Origin: DATMRS01 sp035566015
GTDB lineage: Bacteria; Pseudomonadota; Alphaproteobacteria; Sphingomonadales; Sphingomonadaceae
Direction: 5' to 3'
NCBI GenBank assembly: GCA_035566015.1
Contig: DATMRS010000004.1
Location: 1 to 64,000 of the forward strand
Length of the DNA: 64,000 nt
Part shown: positions 45,707 to 53,951 of the stretch, in pieces
Numbering within the stretch: position 1 is the first letter of the stretch
Layout of the letters: the number at the start of each line of letters is the position of its first letter
The notes under the pieces: model-generated
The model's database searches: none
What the model was told of the DNA's origin: nothing
What the model saw: only the letters and a program-made list of their open reading frames with translations
Made by a program: the position numbers and the translations under genes

Positions 45707-46914
45707 AACCTCTCGAAGGGCTGCGGGTTGCCGATTTTTCGCACATTCTCGCCGGGCCGCTCGCTACGCATTTCCTCACGCTGCAGGGTGCGGATGTCGT
45801 GAAGATCGAGGCCAAGGGGCGCGGGGACAACCTGCGCTATTATGGCCCTGATCGCCGATATGATGGAATGGCGCCTGCCTTCATCAACGTGAACGCGGGA
45901 AAGCGGTCGATCGCGCTCGATCTGAAATCCAAAGGCGGACGCGAAGTCGCCCGCCGGTTGATCGCGCAGGCCGACGTGGTCGTGGAGAATTTCCGGCCCG
46001 GCGTAATGAACCGGCTCGGCTTTGATTATGACGCATGCTGCGAGCTGCGGCCGGGCATCATCTTCTGCTCAGTGTCAGGCTATGGCCAGACGGGTCCCTA
46101 TCGTGATTATCCGGCGGTCGACAATATCGTGCAGGGAACGAGCGGGATGATGTCGGTCAGCGGATCACCGGGCGATGGACCAATCCGCGTCGGCTATCCT
46201 GCGGTCGATACCTATACCGGAACCCTGGCCGCGATGGCGATCATCAGCGCGCTGCTGCGCCGCGAGCGCAGCGGCAAGGGCCAATATATCGATATCGCCA
46301 TGATGGACGCCTCGATCGTGCTGCAATCGGCGCTTGCGGTTCCCTATATGGTGATGGGGCATTTGCTGCCACGTTCAGGGAATACAGGCTACAGCAATCT
46401 GCCGACCGCAGGTGTCTTCGATACGAAGGGTGGCGGCAAGCTCTCGATCGGCGCCATCCAGCAAAACCAGTTCGAGGCGCTGGCCAAGGGGCTTGGGCAT
46501 GTTGAACTGCTTTCGGACCCACTCACTGCGACACAGGAAGCGCGCGCCAATCCGGACAATCGCGATCGGATCCGCGCCCGGCTGCAGCAGATATTCCTCG
46601 AACGCACCAACGAGGAATGGGAGCGGATGCTGTTCGAGGCCGGCGCGCCAGCGGGCGTCGTCCGCGGCCTCGATGAGGCTGTCGACCATCCATCGCTCGA
46701 TTCGCGGGGCCTGAAATTGCCGATCCGCATCGATGGCCTTCCTGACCGTCAGGATGTGCATGTGCTGAACGCGGGTTTCGTCGTGGACGTAGATCAACCC
46801 GGGACTGATCGCCCCCCACCGCGCGTAGGAGAGCATGGCGACGCCGTTCTTGGCGAACTGGGATACGATGATGCGGCAATCGCGGCGTTGCGTGAGGAAG
46901 GCGCCGTCGGATGA
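45703..46914 (+). CDS. CaiB/BaiF (family III) CoA-transferase, copy 3
   Basis: A 403-residue enzyme with LEGLRVADFSHILAGPLATH, KIEAKGRGDNLR, VVENFRPGVMNRLGFD, SGYGQTGPY and QYIDIAMMDA. It overlaps the upstream HGD-D gene as ATGA and the thioesterase downstream by the same overlap, so an HGD-D subunit, a CoA-transferase and a thioesterase are translated as a unit. That supports a CoA-ester substrate for the HGD-D proteins. Confidence 0.92.
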   Translation: MKPLEGLRVADFSHILAGPLATHFLTLQGADVVKIEAKGRGDNLRYYGPDRRYDGMAPAFINVNAGKRSIALDLKSKGGREVARRLIAQADVVVENFRPGVMNRLGFDYDACCELRPGIIFCSVSGYGQTGPYRDYPAVDNIVQGTSGMMSVSGSPGDGPIRVGYPAVDTYTGTLAAMAIISALLRRERSGKGQYIDIAMMDASIVLQSALAVPYMVMGHLLPRSGNTGYSNLPTAGVFDTKGGGKLSIGAIQQNQFEALAKGLGHVELLSDPLTATQEARANPDNRDRIRARLQQIFLERTNEEWERMLFEAGAPAGVVRGLDEAVDHPSLDSRGLKLPIRIDGLPDRQDVHVLNAGFVVDVDQPGTDRPPPRVGEHGDAVLGELGYDDAAIAALREEGAVG

Positions 46915-47354
46915 CAAGTCGCGCCGATTTTCCGCTCGTCCATCCCAATCGTGTCCGCTTCGTCGAAGTGGATCGCCAGGGAATTCTCCACAACTCTCAT
47001 TATCTCGCCTATTTCGGCATTGCGCTGAACGAATATTACCGCAAACTCGGCTATGATCGCGTGAGGAAGGGTGCGGAGCAGGGCACGGGGCTGCATGTCG
47101 TGAGTGCATCCGTGCAATATCGGGCACCGCTCATGTTCGACGAGATGGTCGATCTTTGTGCAGGTATTTCTCGCATCGGCCGCACTAGTCTCACCTTCCA
47201 ATATGCAATCTTCAAACAGGATCGCGAGGAACCTGCCGCCACGGGCGAGCAGATATGGGTCCACACGCATCAAGCCATGCACAAGCCCGTGCCGTGGCCC
47301 GAGGATTTCGTGTCGATGGTCGAGGCGTTCGAACGTAAGCCGGTGGAACGTTGA
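46911..47354 (+). CDS. Acyl-CoA thioesterase (4HBT/YbgC hotdog fold)
   Basis: A 147-residue hotdog protein with the active-site pattern VRFVEVDRQGILHNSHYLAY (Asp 21, family form D-x-x-G-hydrophobic...Y) and the beta-strand SVQYRAPLMFDEMVDL. It should hydrolyse an acyl-CoA, possibly an aromatic one as in 4-hydroxybenzoyl-CoA thioesterase. Confidence 0.9.
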   Translation: MTSRADFPLVHPNRVRFVEVDRQGILHNSHYLAYFGIALNEYYRKLGYDRVRKGAEQGTGLHVVSASVQYRAPLMFDEMVDLCAGISRIGRTSLTFQYAIFKQDREEPAATGEQIWVHTHQAMHKPVPWPEDFVSMVEAFERKPVER

Positions 47355-47518
47355 ACGCACTCGGATTGGGGTCGTCCAGGATGCATGGGCTTTGCCGATA
47401 GCCCTGAGCCGAGACTGCTATGCGCGCCAGATCGTGCGGATGGATGCCAAGCTCCATAGTGCGGTAGCGCTTTAAAAAAATAATCCATATCTTTGAACGA
47501 TATTGGGGAGAGGCTGCG

Positions 47519-48379
47519 ATGGAGGTCCCAGCACGTGATGCGGGGAGGGAGTGGACCCGCCGCGCGGTCATCGGAACGATGGTGACGCTCGCCGCGGCAC
47601 CGGGACGAGCGCGTAGTACATATCGCGAAGGCTATCTTGACGTGCCCGGCGGGCGGCTGTGGCATTGGGACACGGGCGGCGGCGGCGCCCCCCTGATCTT
47701 CGTCCATCCGGGCACTGGCGGGCATGAGAGCTGGATTCACCAGCGGGGGGTGTTCGCGCGAGCTGGCTTCCGCACTATCGCTTATTCGCGCTGGGGATAT
47801 GCCCCATCCGATCCTGCTCCTGCATCGGCGCAGCCGGAGCCCGAGGATCTGCTCGCCGTGCTTGATGCGACGGGAATAGAACGTGCGCATGTGGTCGGTG
47901 TGGCGGCGGGCGCCGGAATCGTCGGCCCCTTCGTCGGATCCTATCCGAACCGTGTGCTGCGTGCAGCGCTGTTCAGCAGCCTGCTTGGGATCGAGGACCA
48001 GGAAATCGATGCGATGACTGCGCGCCTCCGCTCGCCTGGCTTGTCGGCTATGCCGTCCGAATTCCGTGAACTCGGTCCGTCCTACCGGGCAGCGTCGCCC
48101 GAAGGCGTCGCCCGCTGGCTTGAGATCGAGCACGGCCGTGCCGCTCCGCCATCTCCGCAATTACGCGGCAAGACAACGCTCGCGTTGCTCACGGCATCGC
48201 GGCGTCCGCTACTGCTAGCGACCGGAGATGCAGATCAATTCGCCCCGCCTGCGGTGATGCGCGCGGCCGCGGCGCGGCTCCCCAATGCGCGTTACCGCAC
48301 CGTTGAGGATTCAGGGCATGCACCCTTCTGGGAACAGCCGGCGCAGTTCAATCGGCTGCTGCTCGACTTCCTGCGGTAA
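47519..48379 (+). CDS. Alpha/beta-hydrolase-fold protein without the nucleophile Ser
   Basis: A 286-residue protein with a Tat-like leader (WTRRAVIG then a hydrophobic run) and the alpha/beta-hydrolase core: oxyanion region FVHPGTGGHESW, nucleophile-elbow VVGVAAGAG, acid region ATGDADQFAPP and His in DSGHAPFWEQP. At the elbow the G-x-S-x-G Ser is replaced by Ala (GVAAG, Ala 129), so ordinary ester hydrolysis is unlikely. It may be a lyase-like or non-enzymatic member. It is the last gene of the catabolic cluster and has its own 164-base upstream gap. Confidence 0.82.
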   Translation: MEVPARDAGREWTRRAVIGTMVTLAAAPGRARSTYREGYLDVPGGRLWHWDTGGGGAPLIFVHPGTGGHESWIHQRGVFARAGFRTIAYSRWGYAPSDPAPASAQPEPEDLLAVLDATGIERAHVVGVAAGAGIVGPFVGSYPNRVLRAALFSSLLGIEDQEIDAMTARLRSPGLSAMPSEFRELGPSYRAASPEGVARWLEIEHGRAAPPSPQLRGKTTLALLTASRRPLLLATGDADQFAPPAVMRAAAARLPNARYRTVEDSGHAPFWEQPAQFNRLLLDFLR

Positions 48380-49073
48380 TTGGACGAGCTGCCCGCCTGG
48401 CACCGGATCGCCGATCTTGACCTTCATCACATCACAACCGCGAAGCTGACCGTCGATCGCAAGATCGAAGAGCGCCCGATCCCGCACACGCCTTCCTACT
48501 CTGGTTTCGCGATATACTCGTCTGCCACGGCCTTAAATGTGGTTGCGGCCCTCAGAGTTGCGTCGAGCCGATCAATGCGCTTTTTCTAAGGCGGGTCAAT
48601 ACTAGGCGCAATCAGCTTTCGAGCTTCCGCTCCGCGTTCGCGGGACGTCCTTCAATGCCACATCGGGATAGCGGCCAAGCGACAGCCTTCTCTCCTTGCC
48701 CGCGACCAATATTCAGACACCACAGATTCCCGCCGGATGGCTACCCCAGAAGGAGTAGCCCCCGCTCATCGGATAGCTTGATCGGTTTCGCGCCGATCTC
48801 GTCAACGGGCGAGACCAGAGCGGATTGTGTCAATATGCGGGCAGGGGCTTCAGCTGGTCCGCAGGGGGCGAGATCAGCGTGTCCTGCCTGCAATGGGGAC
48901 TGGGGCGGCGATGGCTTTGAATTTGGCGGCGACGATATGTCCATCGACGATGGCTGGACCAGGGCGGAGCTGAACGCCGAAGCCTATGATGCTAATTTCC
49001 GCGACGCGCAGATTGCCGGCTCTAAGTGATTGGTTTCACTGGAAGAAGGTGGTGGACGCACTAAGTTGGGGAC
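48380..49073. other. Gene-poor junction between catabolic cluster and IS element
   Basis: Nothing convincing is coded here. A frame at 48655-49029 has no family resemblance and no ribosome site. Codon usage looks random. The left end of the IS5-family element is expected in the last 30 or so bases, but I could not define its inverted repeat. Confidence 0.5.
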
Positions 49074-49849
49074 TCATTTGATCCACTCGGCAACTGTGGC
49101 GACGAGAGCGATAGCGGCGAGATAGTTTTGGGCGTGTCGGTCATATCTGGTTGCGATGCGGCGCCAGTTTTTAAGGCGCCCAAAGAGCCTCTCGATGACG
49201 TTTCGTCTGCGATAGATCCGGCGGTCGAGAGGATATGGCGTCCGACGCGAGGCGGTGGATGGGATGACGGCCTTGACGTTTCGCGCGGCCAGCCAGTGAC
49301 GCAGGCTGTCGGCATCATAGGCTTTATCGGCGAGCAACCGCTTTGGTGGAACGACCGCACCGAGCAACGGGATGGCCATAGTGATGTCGGCGACATTGCC
49401 TGGTGTCAGGGTGATGGCGACCGGTCGGCCGCGATCATCGGCCAGGCAATGGATCTTGCAGGTCCGCCCGCCCCGCGAGCGGCCGATCGCTTCTTCATGC
49501 TCCCCCTTTTTGAGCCTGCTGCCGAACGGTGGGCTTTGACGTGGCTGCTGTCGATCGACAGTTCCTGGGGCACCGGCCCGGACGCGGCGATCTTCTCGAA
49601 CAGACGTTGCCAGATGCGCCGCTGGGACCAGCGATTATAACGATTATAGATCGTGGTCGGCGGGCCATAGGCTGCAGGCACATCACGCCAACGGCATCCC
49701 GTCTTGAGCACATGCAGAATGCCCGAGATCACCGTTCGATCGTCGACCCTCGGCTTACCCGGCTTGCCGCGCGGAAGATGGGGCTCGATCGCCATCCATG
49801 CCTCATCCGACAGCCAGAACAGATGACGGGACGAAACCCTCTCCTGCAA
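49074..49849 (-). mobile_element. IS5-family (IS427-type) element with two-frame transposase
   Basis: The first frame (49849 down to about 49510) encodes FWLSDEAWMAIEPHLPRGKP, GCRWRDVPAAYGP and LSIDSSHVKAHRSAAGSK. The second (ending at 49074) encodes EEAIGRSRGGRTCKIH, LLADKAYDADSLRHWL and RNVIERLFGRLKNWRR. They meet at a slippery AAAAAGGGGG (49502-49511 on the complementary strand), the usual site of programmed frameshifting in this IS group. All three DDE residues are present, so the element may be active. Confidence 0.85.
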
Positions 49850-49908
49850 AAACTCACAAAGACAGGATATTTATCTCACAATATCAATATAATGTATAAG
49901 TTCTCAAC

Positions 49909-49942
49909 CTAGGGCTCGAACCTAGGACCCGCTGATTAAGAG
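49909..49942 (-). repeat. tRNA-Lys(CTT)-like fragment, probable att core
   Basis: The minus strand reads CTCTTAATCAGCGGGTCC followed by TAGGTTCGAGCCCTAG, which corresponds to the anticodon loop, variable loop and T-arm of a tRNA-Lys(CTT). The 5' half and the acceptor end are missing. Such fragments are left as att sites by tyrosine integrases that use tRNA genes; the integrase gene is 830 bases away. Identity of the tRNA is from recall. Confidence 0.55.
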
Positions 49943-50015
49943 CGTCACTTAAGCTCTTGTTATATAGCGTCATTTCGCTTCAAATTGCGTCTTGGGTATC
50001 ACAAATTCGTATCTC

Positions 50016-50028
50016 GGACCCGCTGATT
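50016..50028. repeat. Second copy of the att-like core GGACCCGCTGATT
   Basis: An exact 13-base repeat of part of the tRNA-like fragment at 49925-49937. Further copies are at 56576 (one-sided variant) and 56629. Confidence 0.5.
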
Positions 50029-50216
50029 CCGGGGCGTATCGCTTCATGTCCAAGCATACAATTTCGGGCATCCGATGCCCCCATGTTACCCACACGGAAG
50101 ATCGTCGAAAATCTGGGTATCAGAGGGAAGGGAGGTTGCGCGTTGTCGAGCGCGCACACCCTTATATCGCTTGAGTGCCTATGCGTCAGGAAAAATAGTG
50201 CCGGCAGGCTTATCAA

Positions 50217-50456
50217 TCAGATCCGTTCGGGCTGAAGGCCAGCATCGCGGAGCCTTCCCGCTATCTTTCTCATCTTCGCGAATTCGGTTCCCCATGCGGG
50301 CTTCAGATCGAGCTTCTCGCAAAACTCTTTGCCTGAAACGCCTTCAAGCAAATCGGCATATTTGATCACCTGCAAGTGGAGCTCGGCTACGTAGCCGTTA
50401 CGCGGCGCGCTATCGATGGCGCGCTTGATCCGTTCAAAGACTCCGGGGTTGCTCAT
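50217..50456 (-). CDS. Small conserved-looking protein next to the integrase
   Basis: A 79-residue protein: MSNPGVFERIKRAIDSAPRN, LLEGVSGKEFCEKL, WGTEFAKMRKIAGRLRDAG. AAGGAG lies at good spacing before the ATG. The alternating basic and hydrophobic pattern would fit a small DNA-binding protein, possibly an excisionase or repressor-like accessory of the integrase, but I do not recognise the family. Confidence 0.65.
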   Translation of the reverse strand: MSNPGVFERIKRAIDSAPRNGYVAELHLQVIKYADLLEGVSGKEFCEKLDLKPAWGTEFAKMRKIAGRLRDAGLQPERI

Positions 50457-50770
50457 GGTCGTCTCCTTGGCTGCGTGAGAGGCTTAGCCATTCCTCTAGC
50501 AATTTGCAATAAGCTTTATGCAATATGCATAATGCGATCAGCAGGTAGGGATCACGAAATTGCGTTAGACCGAAAAGCTAGAATCAGTGTCGCGCCATCT
50601 GGTGCGCGCATCGGTGCCGGGGTGCGATCCAAAACACCCCCCGGTCGTAGGGGACATGGTCATAATGTATCGTTCTGCACTTTCCCGATGCGGGCCGTCC
50701 CAGTGTCAGGATTTCCTTTGAGATTGGCTGATTTCCATGATTATTGAGGTGTCATTCGAAAGGATGACAC
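50457..50770. other. Divergent intergenic region before the integrase
   Basis: No gene. AT-rich half-sites TGCAATA, TATGCAATATGCATAATGCG around 50508-50536 resemble the TA-operon operator at 51924. They could be targets of the island's own regulator. Confidence 0.4.
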
Positions 50771-51919
50771 GTGCAAAAGGCCCTGACTGACAAGACCATA
50801 GAGGCCCTAAAGCCTCAACCGAAACGCTACGAGGTCCACGACCTCCGTTGCCCCGGTTTGACGCTCCGTGTTTCGCCGACTGGTCACAAATCCTTTTACA
50901 TCAGATTTCGATACGGCTTGGCGCAAAAGCACCCAATGCTTGGTGTCTATCCGCGCATGTCACTTGCGACCGCGCGCGAGAAGGCGAACGACTGGTTGCG
51001 CCAGGCCGATGAGGGCATTGATCCCAGCAAACGCAAACGGTCGTCCAACATGAAGGTGGAGGCTGTTTGCCGCCAGTTCGTGCAGCTTCATGCACAGGCC
51101 CGAAACAAAAGCTGGCGTGAATCGGAGCGCATCCTTGAACGCGAGTTCATCGAGACATTCGGGCAGCGCGATATCCGCGAGATAAAGCGGTTTGACGTAT
51201 TGGAGATATTGGACGCCGCTGTCGCGCGGGGATCAACCTACCAAGCCAACAGGATTTTGGCGACAATCCGGAAATTGTATAACTGGTGCATAGAACGCGG
51301 AATTGTCGAATCCAGCCCGATTATCGGGATGAAAGCGCCGACGAAGGAGATTTCGCGCGAACGGGTATTAGACGATGATGAATTGAAGGCGTTGCTCCGC
51401 GCGTGCCGCAATGATGCCTACCCATTCCGCCAGTATGTCCCTCTGCTTCTCGCTACTGCTACGCGCCGCGCGGAGCTGGCAGAAATGCGCTGGAGCGAGA
51501 TCGAGGGCGACAAATGGGTCATACCCGCCGATCGGGCGAAGAACGGCAAGCCACACGTGGTCCCGCTTAGCACATTCGCACAGGAGGTGCTCGCCGAGGT
51601 GCCGCGCTTTCTCGACTGTGATTTTGTCTTCACCACGACGCATCGATCTCCTGTCAGCGGGTTCTCCAAGATGGTTCGGAGGCTGTCGGAGGGCTCCAAC
51701 ACATCGGGGTGGCGGCTGCACGATCTGAGGCGCACCGCTGCGTCCGGTATGGCACGTCTTCGGGTGGCTCCGCATGTTATCGAGCGCGTGCTCAACCACA
51801 TTTCTGGCACAATTTCGGGCGTCGCTGCCGTCTACAATCGCTACGGATACGACGATGAAAAGACGGATGCGCTGGAGCAATGGGGTGTCCGTCTTGCAGA
51901 GCTGAATATGCTGGATTGA
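50771..51919 (+). CDS. Tyrosine recombinase/integrase (P4-type, DUF4102)
   Basis: A 382-residue integrase with the DUF4102 arm-binding N-terminus (LTDKTIEALKPQPKRYEVHD, then RCPGLTLRVSPTG), a SAM-like core domain, and catalytic residues Arg in TATRRAELAEM, His-Leu-x-Arg in HDLRRTAASGM, His in VLNH, and nucleophile Tyr in VYNRYGY. GTG start with AAAGGA upstream. It should insert the island at a tRNA 3' region. Confidence 0.93.
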   Translation: MQKALTDKTIEALKPQPKRYEVHDLRCPGLTLRVSPTGHKSFYIRFRYGLAQKHPMLGVYPRMSLATAREKANDWLRQADEGIDPSKRKRSSNMKVEAVCRQFVQLHAQARNKSWRESERILEREFIETFGQRDIREIKRFDVLEILDAAVARGSTYQANRILATIRKLYNWCIERGIVESSPIIGMKAPTKEISRERVLDDDELKALLRACRNDAYPFRQYVPLLLATATRRAELAEMRWSEIEGDKWVIPADRAKNGKPHVVPLSTFAQEVLAEVPRFLDCDFVFTTTHRSPVSGFSKMVRRLSEGSNTSGWRLHDLRRTAASGMARLRVAPHVIERVLNHISGTISGVAAVYNRYGYDDEKTDALEQWGVRLAELNMLD

Positions 51920-51923
51920 TCGC

Positions 51924-51942
51924 GTATTGCAAAATGCGATAC
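51924..51942. promoter_or_regulatory. Palindromic operator of the toxin-antitoxin operon
   Basis: GTATTGCA-AAA-TGCGATAC: two 8-base arms complementary at 7 of 8 positions, 34 bases before the antitoxin ATG and just after the integrase stop. This is the position where the antitoxin of DUF1778/GNAT systems binds to repress its own operon. Confidence 0.6.
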
Positions 51943-51976
51943 AAAATGATATTTGGCTCTCACAAGGAGAATGCAA

Positions 51977-52270
51977 ATGCCCCGCGCCGCCCAACGCAAG
52001 GATCATCCCCTTTCGATGCGCCTGCCCGATGCCGATCTGGCGATCATTGATCGCGCAGCGCAGTTGCGTGGGCGTTCGCGCACGGAGTTCATGCGCGACG
52101 CAGCCGTTCGTGCGGCTGAAGAGGCCATCATGGATACCAACCTGTTGCGTGTCAGCCCTGAGGCTTTCGACGCCTTTGTTGCGATGCTGGATGCGCCCCC
52201 CCAACCTACCCCTGCGTTGGTCGAGTTGTTTAGGCGTACCGCGCCGTGGGAAACGGCGGCTAAGAAGTAA
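51977..52270 (+). CDS. DUF1778 antitoxin (TacA-like)
   Basis: A 97-residue ribbon-helix-helix protein: HPLSMRLPDADLAIIDRAAQ, LRGRSRTEFMRDAAVRAAEE, and a C-terminal tail rich in Pro that would mask the toxin. ATG at 51977 has AAGGAG seven bases upstream; an ATG at 51971 is too close to it. It is 12 bases before the GNAT toxin gene. Confidence 0.9.
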   Translation: MPRAAQRKDHPLSMRLPDADLAIIDRAAQLRGRSRTEFMRDAAVRAAEEAIMDTNLLRVSPEAFDAFVAMLDAPPQPTPALVELFRRTAPWETAAKK

Positions 52271-52282
52271 GGCGAAATAGCC

Positions 52283-52798
52283 TTGGGAATTTCCGCGCCT
52301 GAGCCGTTGAATGACGGGCATGATCTATCGCAGTTCACATGTGGAAAGCCCTCACTCGACAACTGGTTGAAGCACAGGGCGCTCTCCAACCATAAACGGG
52401 GCTTCACGGCGGTCATGGTCGTCCACGAGGCAGGGCGCGTGGTCGGCTATTACGGGCTTGCGCCTACTGCCATAGTGCCGACTGCGATGCCGCGTTCGAT
52501 CCGCACCGGACAGCCGCCTGATCCGATACCTTGTCTGCTACTCGGACAGTTGGCTACCGATACCGAGTGGGCAGGGCGCGGTATCGGCTCGGGGCTGCTG
52601 AAGCATGCTCTGGAGCGCTGCATTGAGGCGGCGAGGCTCGTTGGCGGCCGCGCGCTTATCGTGAACGCGGTGGACGCAGAGGCGGCGGCATTTTGGCAGC
52701 GTAGAGGGTTCCTGCCGTCGAAGGATGATCCGATGATCCTGTTCCGCTCAATCGCTGACATCGCTGCCTCCCTCGCAGTTGTAGAGGGGATGGAATGA
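52283..52798 (+). CDS. GNAT-type toxin (TacT-like tRNA acetyltransferase)
   Basis: A 171-residue acetyltransferase: LSQFTCGKPSLDNWLKHRAL at the start, GYYGLAP, the acetyl-CoA site WAGRGIGSGLLKHAL and FWQRRGFLPS. In TacT and AtaT relatives this enzyme acetylates aminoacyl-tRNA and stops translation. TTG start. The next gene overlaps it by ATGA. Confidence 0.9.
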   Translation: MGISAPEPLNDGHDLSQFTCGKPSLDNWLKHRALSNHKRGFTAVMVVHEAGRVVGYYGLAPTAIVPTAMPRSIRTGQPPDPIPCLLLGQLATDTEWAGRGIGSGLLKHALERCIEAARLVGGRALIVNAVDAEAAAFWQRRGFLPSKDDPMILFRSIADIAASLAVVEGME

Positions 52799-53454
52799 CC
52801 GAAGACGAAGGATTGAGCCAATTTGTGGCTCAAGCAGCGTGCCTTTTTGACGACACGGCAATGGCCGAAATTGCAAAGATGCTTAGGATAACCAATCCGA
52901 ATGCCTTGCTTGAATTGCAGCAGGAACTAATCGCGGCATGTGCTCACTATCGAGAGGTCATTGCGACACTGCCATGTGACCTACCAGATGCGCCCATCAA
53001 CATGTCGCTGACCAAGCGCGGGGATTGGCTTGAAACCAATATCATCAACCCTGCGGAGCGACTGATTGCTGGACTGGCCGTTCAAAACAGGCCGACGTTT
53101 TCGACGTGGCCATACCCACTAAGCCCGCCCAAGTTTCGCGACAATGCCAGCCTGCTCTCGGAGCTTCATGATTTGCTGGAGCATGCGACCCTGTTGCGCG
53201 ATTCGTTGCGGGGTCAGCAAGCTGATGATGCAGGTCACAGCCAGGAATTGCGGGCAGAGGTGTTCATTTCAGTCGTAGAAATGCTCCGGAAATACCCTCT
53301 TGGCGTTGCAGAAAGTCGCGGCGTTTATGTGCCCGAGGAAAGGCGCCGAATTGGCTCGTATGTTGATGCAGTTCGCTTCATTTTCCGCAAGATAGCGGGC
53401 GTCGAGGAAAATTTGGACCGTCTGATCAGACAGGAGATTCGTCTTACCAAATAG
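52795..53454 (+). CDS. Unknown protein coupled to the toxin gene
   Basis: A 219-residue protein, mostly alpha-helical by pattern, with acidic N-terminus and no motif I recognise (blocks: LLSELHDLLEHATLLRDSLR and VFISVVEMLRKYPLG). ATG overlaps the toxin stop (ATGA), so it is translated with the toxin-antitoxin operon. Its A/T content is higher than the toxin's. Could be a third component or a passenger gene. Confidence 0.7.
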   Translation: MTEDEGLSQFVAQAACLFDDTAMAEIAKMLRITNPNALLELQQELIAACAHYREVIATLPCDLPDAPINMSLTKRGDWLETNIINPAERLIAGLAVQNRPTFSTWPYPLSPPKFRDNASLLSELHDLLEHATLLRDSLRGQQADDAGHSQELRAEVFISVVEMLRKYPLGVAESRGVYVPEERRRIGSYVDAVRFIFRKIAGVEENLDRLIRQEIRLTK

Positions 53455-53571
53455 CAACATTGGCACATCGGAACCGGTTTCCCGTTCACAGGTGCCGACG
53501 CCGCTGTAGTTTCTCTTCGCCGACCGAGAATATTTCGTTGCCGTCAATCACGACAACGAAAGGAAATCGCT

Positions 53572-53781
53572 ATGACGGCACCACCACCAGACAAGCTATT
53601 GCTCACGCGGCAAGACCTGCCGCGCCTTGGCCTCAATCTCTCTCCATCCACTTTGCTGCGGCTTGAAGCTGCAGGCCAGTTCCCCAAGCGGGTTCGGATC
53701 GGCGCGCATTCGGTGGCATGGCTAGCATCTGAAATCCATGAACATATTGCCAAGCTCGCGGCTGAGCGGAGGACATCATGA
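53572..53781 (+). CDS. AlpA-like helix-turn-helix regulator/excisionase
   Basis: A 69-residue protein with a MerR/HTH_17-type fold: LLTRQDLPRLGLNLSPSTLL, RLEAAGQFPKRVRIGAHSVA, W then a basic tail. Proteins of this kind control excision of P4-like islands. AAAGGA precedes the ATG. Confidence 0.85.
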   Translation: MTAPPPDKLLLTRQDLPRLGLNLSPSTLLRLEAAGQFPKRVRIGAHSVAWLASEIHEHIAKLAAERRTS

Positions 53782-53951
53782 TGCGTCTTGTCCAGTGCGT
53801 TTACACTGATCTTAGAACCGGTGAGACGTGGACCCGCATCTTTCATTTCCGTGCGAGCACAGGGGAGCGATACGATGCATTGAAGGCAGAAATCGAAGCT
53901 CCCCCTTTGCCCGATCCGGCACGCTCGACGTGGGGAGGTGCCAAGCCATGA
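53778..53951 (+). CDS. Small ORF between alpA and the primase gene
   Basis: A 57-residue frame, MMRLVQCVYTDLRTGETWTR then IFHFRASTGERYDALKAEIE and an end rich in Pro. It overlaps the alpA-like stop (ATGATG) and the primase start (ATGA), which is good evidence of real translation. No recognised family. Confidence 0.6.
   Translation: MMRLVQCVYTDLRTGETWTRIFHFRASTGERYDALKAEIEAPPLPDPARSTWGGAKP

Larger units (their letters stand above)
49850..50216. other. att region of the integrated island
   Basis: No gene is convincing in these 367 bases. They hold a tRNA-Lys-like fragment (49909-49942) and a second copy of its core GGACCCGCTGATT at 50016-50028. The start of the integrase-side small gene is further right. 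Confidence 0.55.

Noticed and set aside
48655..49029. A coding region of 124 codons.
   Set aside because: No ribosome site, no recognised motif, and amino-acid use that looks random; it lies in a decayed junction.
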